DNA of 41,371 bases from Candidatus Omnitrophota bacterium. GTDB lineage: Bacteria > Omnitrophota > Gorgyraeia > Zapsychrales > Fredricksoniimonadaceae. A program made the translations under genes and the position numbers. The notes under the pieces were generated by a model. That model saw only the letters and a program-made list of their open reading frames with translations, searched no databases and was not told the DNA's origin. Position 1 is the stretch's first letter. Each line of letters begins with the position of its first letter. Shown here piece by piece: positions 39,001-41,371 of the stretch. The stretch is from assembly GCA_903861305.1 (NCBI GenBank), contig CAIOTT010000029.1, forward strand, positions 1 through 41,371, written 5' to 3'.

Positions 39001-39747
39001 TCATTTAACGCTCCCGTTAAGGCCGAGAATGGTATGACAATTCGAACAAACCCCTCTGAAAGCGTGCATTTGCGTTGCAGAGGCAGGTATGGCGATATCC
39101 GGCTTGACAATATGGCAATTTTCGCAAACTCCGCGAAATTTATGGATCATAACAGCATCACGGAATATCGGCGGCGGCGCAACAGGTTGGGTTAGCGCAA
39201 CAGGCGCAAGCCCGCCACTATTCACGCCGGGAATCCGTATTTTGAACTGGCAACGGGGACACTGCGTATAACCTCTGCTCTCGGCATATGGATCATTGAA
39301 TATAGAATTACAGCGGGGGCACTTTATACTGACGGTATTCTGACTTAACGCTCTTGACTGGGCCCTCATAGGATAAACGGGCCTGGCCAATGCAACCTGC
39401 TGGGCGCAACCAGGCGTATACGCAGCTGCCTGGGCGCAATTGGGAGCGTACGCGATCTGCTGAGCTCCCGTTGTTGCCGGCGGGAAACATTGCGGTGCCG
39501 AGGGGCACGTCACACAGTTAGGCGGGACAAATGCCGCCTGCCTGCCACCTCCCGACATAATGATCCCTTCCTGTTCCTGATTCTGATTTGGGACAGGTAA
39601 AGACCGCTCTTTGGTCGTGAACATGATGTAACATAAAAATGTTGCTATCACGATCACAGCCCCGCCCAACAACCAGACATGACTGGCCTTTGTAACGGCG
39701 TGAGGGCTCTTTTTAACGTGTGATCCTGTCGTAAAGTCGTCTTCCAT
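39001..39747 (-). CDS. Double-magnetochrome protein with zinc-ribbon segment
   Basis: A 248-residue membrane-anchored protein. Residues 24-43 are a transmembrane helix. Residues 70-120 are rich in Cys, Pro, Ala and Gln. Residues 143-172 form a zinc-ribbon-like unit (IKCPRCNSIF, then YTQCPRCQFKIRIPG). Residues 194-240 hold two consecutive magnetochrome motifs, HKFRGVCENCH and HAFRGVCSNCH, each a CxxCH c-type heme site preceded by the HxxRG signature. Magnetochrome domains are known only from magnetotactic bacteria, where they tune the Fe(II)/Fe(III) balance during mineral formation. This is the strongest single marker of a magnetosome cluster here. An MJ0042-type ribbon on the same chain is unusual for a protein expected outside the cytoplasm. 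Confidence 0.9.
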   Translation of the reverse strand: MEDDFTTGSHVKKSPHAVTKASHVWLLGGAVIVIATFLCYIMFTTKERSLPVPNQNQEQEGIIMSGGGRQAAFVPPNCVTCPSAPQCFPPATTGAQQIAYAPNCAQAAAYTPGCAQQVALARPVYPMRAQSRALSQNTVSIKCPRCNSIFNDPYAESRGYTQCPRCQFKIRIPGVNSGGLAPVALTQPVAPPPIFRDAVMIHKFRGVCENCHIVKPDIAIPASATQMHAFRGVCSNCHTILGLNGSVK

Positions 39748-39773
39748 GCGCAGATCCTTTCATTATTTAAAAC

Positions 39774-40220
39774 TTACATACCACCAGGACGTATCCCGAC
39801 CCGGCCAGAAACACGGGCCTGCTGCCCCTGTCGGTCCACTGTAAAAACGATCGGGACACCGGGATCAGCCGTCTGGATCAGGAATTGGAACTGATCCTGA
39901 TTTATGATGCTGATCCCGTTCCAGCGCTGGATCACGTCTCCCTCCTTGATCCCCGCGATCGAAGCCGGAGAGCCAAGGAACGTTCGTGACACAAGGATCC
40001 CGTTCGAATCCAAAAGATCATACTGTTGTTTTACGGCAGGGGTGAGTTCTATGGTTTCAACACCCAACCATAACCTGGGGTCAACGGTCTTGATCCTGGA
40101 CTCCCCTTTATTGAACAAAATAAGGAGGACGAACACGATCGCGACAAATATCAAGACCCAGACCATATAGGTGATCGAATCGTCTGGCACCTCTTCCCGA
40201 TGACGCCGTCCTTTATCCAT
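39774..40220 (-). CDS. Membrane-anchored PDZ protein (MamP/MamE PDZ-like)
   Basis: A 148-residue protein: charged N-terminus, one transmembrane helix (MVWVLIFVAIVFVLLILF, residues 19-36) and a single PDZ domain (about 50-145) with WLGVETIELTPAVKQQYDL, GSPASIAGIKEGDVIQRWNG and IVFTVDRQGQQARVSGRVG. It lacks heme motifs, so compared with MamP the PDZ and magnetochrome parts are split between this gene and its downstream neighbour. It is the Cys/Sec-free counterpart of the PDZ selenoprotein at 24211-24738 and has no residue equivalent to the Sec. AAGGA precedes the ATG. Confidence 0.85.
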   Translation of the reverse strand: MDKGRRHREEVPDDSITYMVWVLIFVAIVFVLLILFNKGESRIKTVDPRLWLGVETIELTPAVKQQYDLLDSNGILVSRTFLGSPASIAGIKEGDVIQRWNGISIINQDQFQFLIQTADPGVPIVFTVDRQGQQARVSGRVGIRPGGM

Positions 40221-40229
40221 AATTCCTTG

Positions 40230-41075
40230 TTAGCTGCCTGTTCCAGTTGACGGATTTCGTTTGCCCAACCGCACCTTAACGCTATCGCACTTCAAACAGC
40301 CAAAACAACGCACGCATGTAGAATTCCCGGGATCGTCGCTGATATTGATATCCACCGGGCAAATATCCCTGCATTTCTGGCAGTCTTTACATTTCTTGGT
40401 ATCAACATCCATCTGCAAAAGGCTGTATTTGTTAAAAAACCCGAATATCGCACCAAGAGGACAAACCAGCCTGCAGAATGGCCGCTTGACCATAACAAAA
40501 AGACCAATAAACAAAACCGCGATCAATATCTTTATGATGAACAATAGACCAAGCGTCTGAACAGAAACAGCCGGCTCGCCGTAGACAGGAATAACTGGAT
40601 TCCAAAGGACCCACGGCATCGCCGCCTGAATGGTGCCCATGGGGCAAACTTTTGAAAACCATGTCTCCTGTGTCACCCAGGGTAAAAGGATGACCAGCAG
40701 CAACAGGACGAGATACCTGAACGACGACAACTTTTCCGGGAGCCTGAACTTGACGCTTTTGATCTTATACAGCATATCCTGAAGCCATCCGAACGGGCAC
40801 ATCCAGCCGCACGCAAGCGCGCCAACCGAGATCCCTATCGCAGAAATATATCCGGCCAAAAGGTAAGGCAATTTATGAATGGTCATAAAATGCTGGATCG
40901 TCCCTATCGGGCAGGAAAAGAATGCCGAAGGACAACTATGGCAATTAAGGACCGGAATACATGCGCTTTTAAGCTCGCCCTGATAGACCTGCCTGGTCTT
41001 CAGGAAGCCAAGATACATGTTCATCAAGATAGCCGAGCATCCTTGCGTCAATAGGCGGATATTCTGCAGATCCAT
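40230..41075 (-). CDS. NapH-like polyferredoxin membrane protein (second module copy)
   Basis: A 281-residue paralogue of the protein at 25215-26078, with the same architecture: NCHSCPSAFFSCPIG, CGWMCPFG, CPMGTIQ, CRLVCPLG, then two ferredoxin clusters CKDCQKCRDICPVD and CVRCFGCLKC, with about five membrane segments. It probably moves electrons between the quinone pool and partners on the outer face of the membrane. Its start lies 4 bases after the stop of the CxxCIG peptide gene, mirroring the UxxCIG-NapH order of the selenium block. Confidence 0.9.
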   Translation of the reverse strand: MDLQNIRLLTQGCSAILMNMYLGFLKTRQVYQGELKSACIPVLNCHSCPSAFFSCPIGTIQHFMTIHKLPYLLAGYISAIGISVGALACGWMCPFGWLQDMLYKIKSVKFRLPEKLSSFRYLVLLLLVILLPWVTQETWFSKVCPMGTIQAAMPWVLWNPVIPVYGEPAVSVQTLGLLFIIKILIAVLFIGLFVMVKRPFCRLVCPLGAIFGFFNKYSLLQMDVDTKKCKDCQKCRDICPVDINISDDPGNSTCVRCFGCLKCDSVKVRLGKRNPSTGTGS

Positions 41076-41079
41076 CGCC

Positions 41080-41211
41080 CTACTCCAGTCCTATACACGC
41101 CATGCACATGGTGGCACCGTTATTTTGTATCTCAAGCGCATCGTTCGCGCTATTCCCGATAAAAAACAGGATGAAAGCGAAGAAGAGCACGGTCATCACC
41201 TTCTTTGGCAT
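41080..41211 (-). CDS. 43-residue CxxCIG membrane/exported peptide (Cys version of the selenoprotein)
   Basis: Too short for the ORF track. ATG at 41211, weak GAAAGGG upstream, TAG stop. The N-terminus is a hydrophobic signal or anchor (VMTVLFFAFILFFIG) and the C-terminus is ATMCMACIGLE. The terminal CxxCIG motif and position directly upstream of a NapH-like gene match the UxxCIG protein at 26154-26330, residue for residue in the motif. It resembles the CD1871A-type small CxxC proteins (from memory). It probably exchanges electrons or disulfides with the NapH-like protein. Confidence 0.75.
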   Translation of the reverse strand: MPKKVMTVLFFAFILFFIGNSANDALEIQNNGATMCMACIGLE

Positions 41212-41230
41212 AAATACCCTTTCAGAAAAA

Positions 41231-41371
41231 CTACTGGGCCTCGATCCAGGTCATCTGTTCCTGGCAGCGCGGGCAGGCCGGGAACCCTGTCTTGCCGCAA
41301 CCAGGACAAACAAACGTGCCGACATACCCGTTCCAGAACATGGCGACCTTGCATACGGGACAAAGCGAAAC
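41231..41371 (-). CDS. Zinc-ribbon protein, C-terminal part (cut by window edge)
   Basis: The last 46 codons of a gene that continues beyond the window. The visible part has three CxxC pairs, LCPVCKVAMFW, FVCPGCGKTGFP and ACPRCQEQMTWIE, before a TAG stop, a double or triple zinc-ribbon pattern. It is the next gene upstream of the CxxCIG peptide in the same direction (19-base gap). It may be related to the ribbon in the magnetochrome protein; nothing can be said of its N-terminus. Confidence 0.7.
   Translation of the reverse strand, partial: VSLCPVCKVAMFWNGYVGTFVCPGCGKTGFPACPRCQEQMTWIEAQ

Noticed and set aside
38984-39110. N-terminal 42 residues of the CDF ORF in the track
   Set aside because: They overlap the magnetochrome coding end in another frame and read as non-natural sequence; a ribosome-binding site supports the ATG at 38984.
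1-41371. CRISPR arrays, insertion sequences, rRNA genes
   Set aside because: No regularly spaced direct repeats, transposase-like proteins, terminal inverted repeats or rRNA sequence seen on reading both strands.

Overview
The window reads like a chromosomal contig of an uncultured Candidatus Omnitrophota (OP3) bacterium. That assignment is inference. It rests on a 1856-residue exported protein of a style I associate with that phylum, two PEP-CTERM proteins, Mla-type outer-membrane lipid transport genes, and a magnetosome-type gene set (a MamB-like cation diffusion facilitator, a magnetochrome protein, MamE/MamO-like proteases, MamP-like PDZ proteins and NapH-like ferredoxins). I could not run a database search.

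Bases 1-18.8 kb look like ordinary chromosome. They hold a PEP-CTERM protein (+), a five-gene minus-strand run (PilZ, small conserved protein, aldo/keto reductase, transglutaminase-like protein, metallophosphatase), the giant exported Toprim/dsRBD-like protein, a second PEP-CTERM protein, a LysM-amidase, pyruvate kinase plus a PTS EIIA protein with a clear terminator, an mlaE-mlaF-mlaD-STAS operon and a methyltransferase. A plus-strand regulator (HTH plus two Cys-rich repeats) with a near-consensus promoter marks the boundary.

Bases 19.6-34.4 kb form one co-directional minus-strand block of about 14.8 kb behind a good sigma70-type promoter at about 34.38 kb. In transcription order it holds: selD (fused to an AhpD-like domain and a Cys-rich N-terminus), a methyltransferase, a double-cubane (YjiM-like) reductase, two 2-hydroxyacyl-CoA-dehydratase-like subunits, their ATPase activator, a MamE-like protease, a tiny membrane protein, a NapH-like Fe-S protein, a membrane-anchored NifX-like protein, a PDZ protein, tRNA-Sec (selC), selA, selB, a second MamE/MamO-like protease with Cys in place of the catalytic Ser, and a 34-residue membrane peptide. 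So all four parts of the selenocysteine (Sec) machinery sit in one run with magnetosome-type genes.

Reading past in-frame TGA codons reveals two probable selenoproteins that the ORF track misses or truncates. The first is a 58-residue membrane protein ending in U-x-x-C-I-G; its ordinary Cys version (C-x-x-C-I-G) is present at 41.1 kb in the same place, just upstream of a NapH-like gene. The second is the PDZ protein, whose PDZ domain continues for 31 residues after the TGA. Both TGAs are followed by hairpins whose apical loops begin about 19-20 nt downstream, a spacing usual for bacterial SECIS elements.

Bases 34.5-41.4 kb hold a YceI-like gene (+) and a second minus-strand magnetosome-type run: zinc-ribbon protein (cut by the window edge), CxxCIG peptide, NapH-like protein, PDZ protein, double-magnetochrome protein, degenerate CDF, MamB-like CDF, PAS/Cys-rich protein and a CDF-NifX fusion. 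The two runs look like paralogous modules, one of which has become selenium-dependent. My working hypothesis is a membrane/periplasmic redox system of magnetosome type, using selenol, heme and Fe-S centres, expressed together with its own Sec machinery and a double-cubane ATP-driven reductase.
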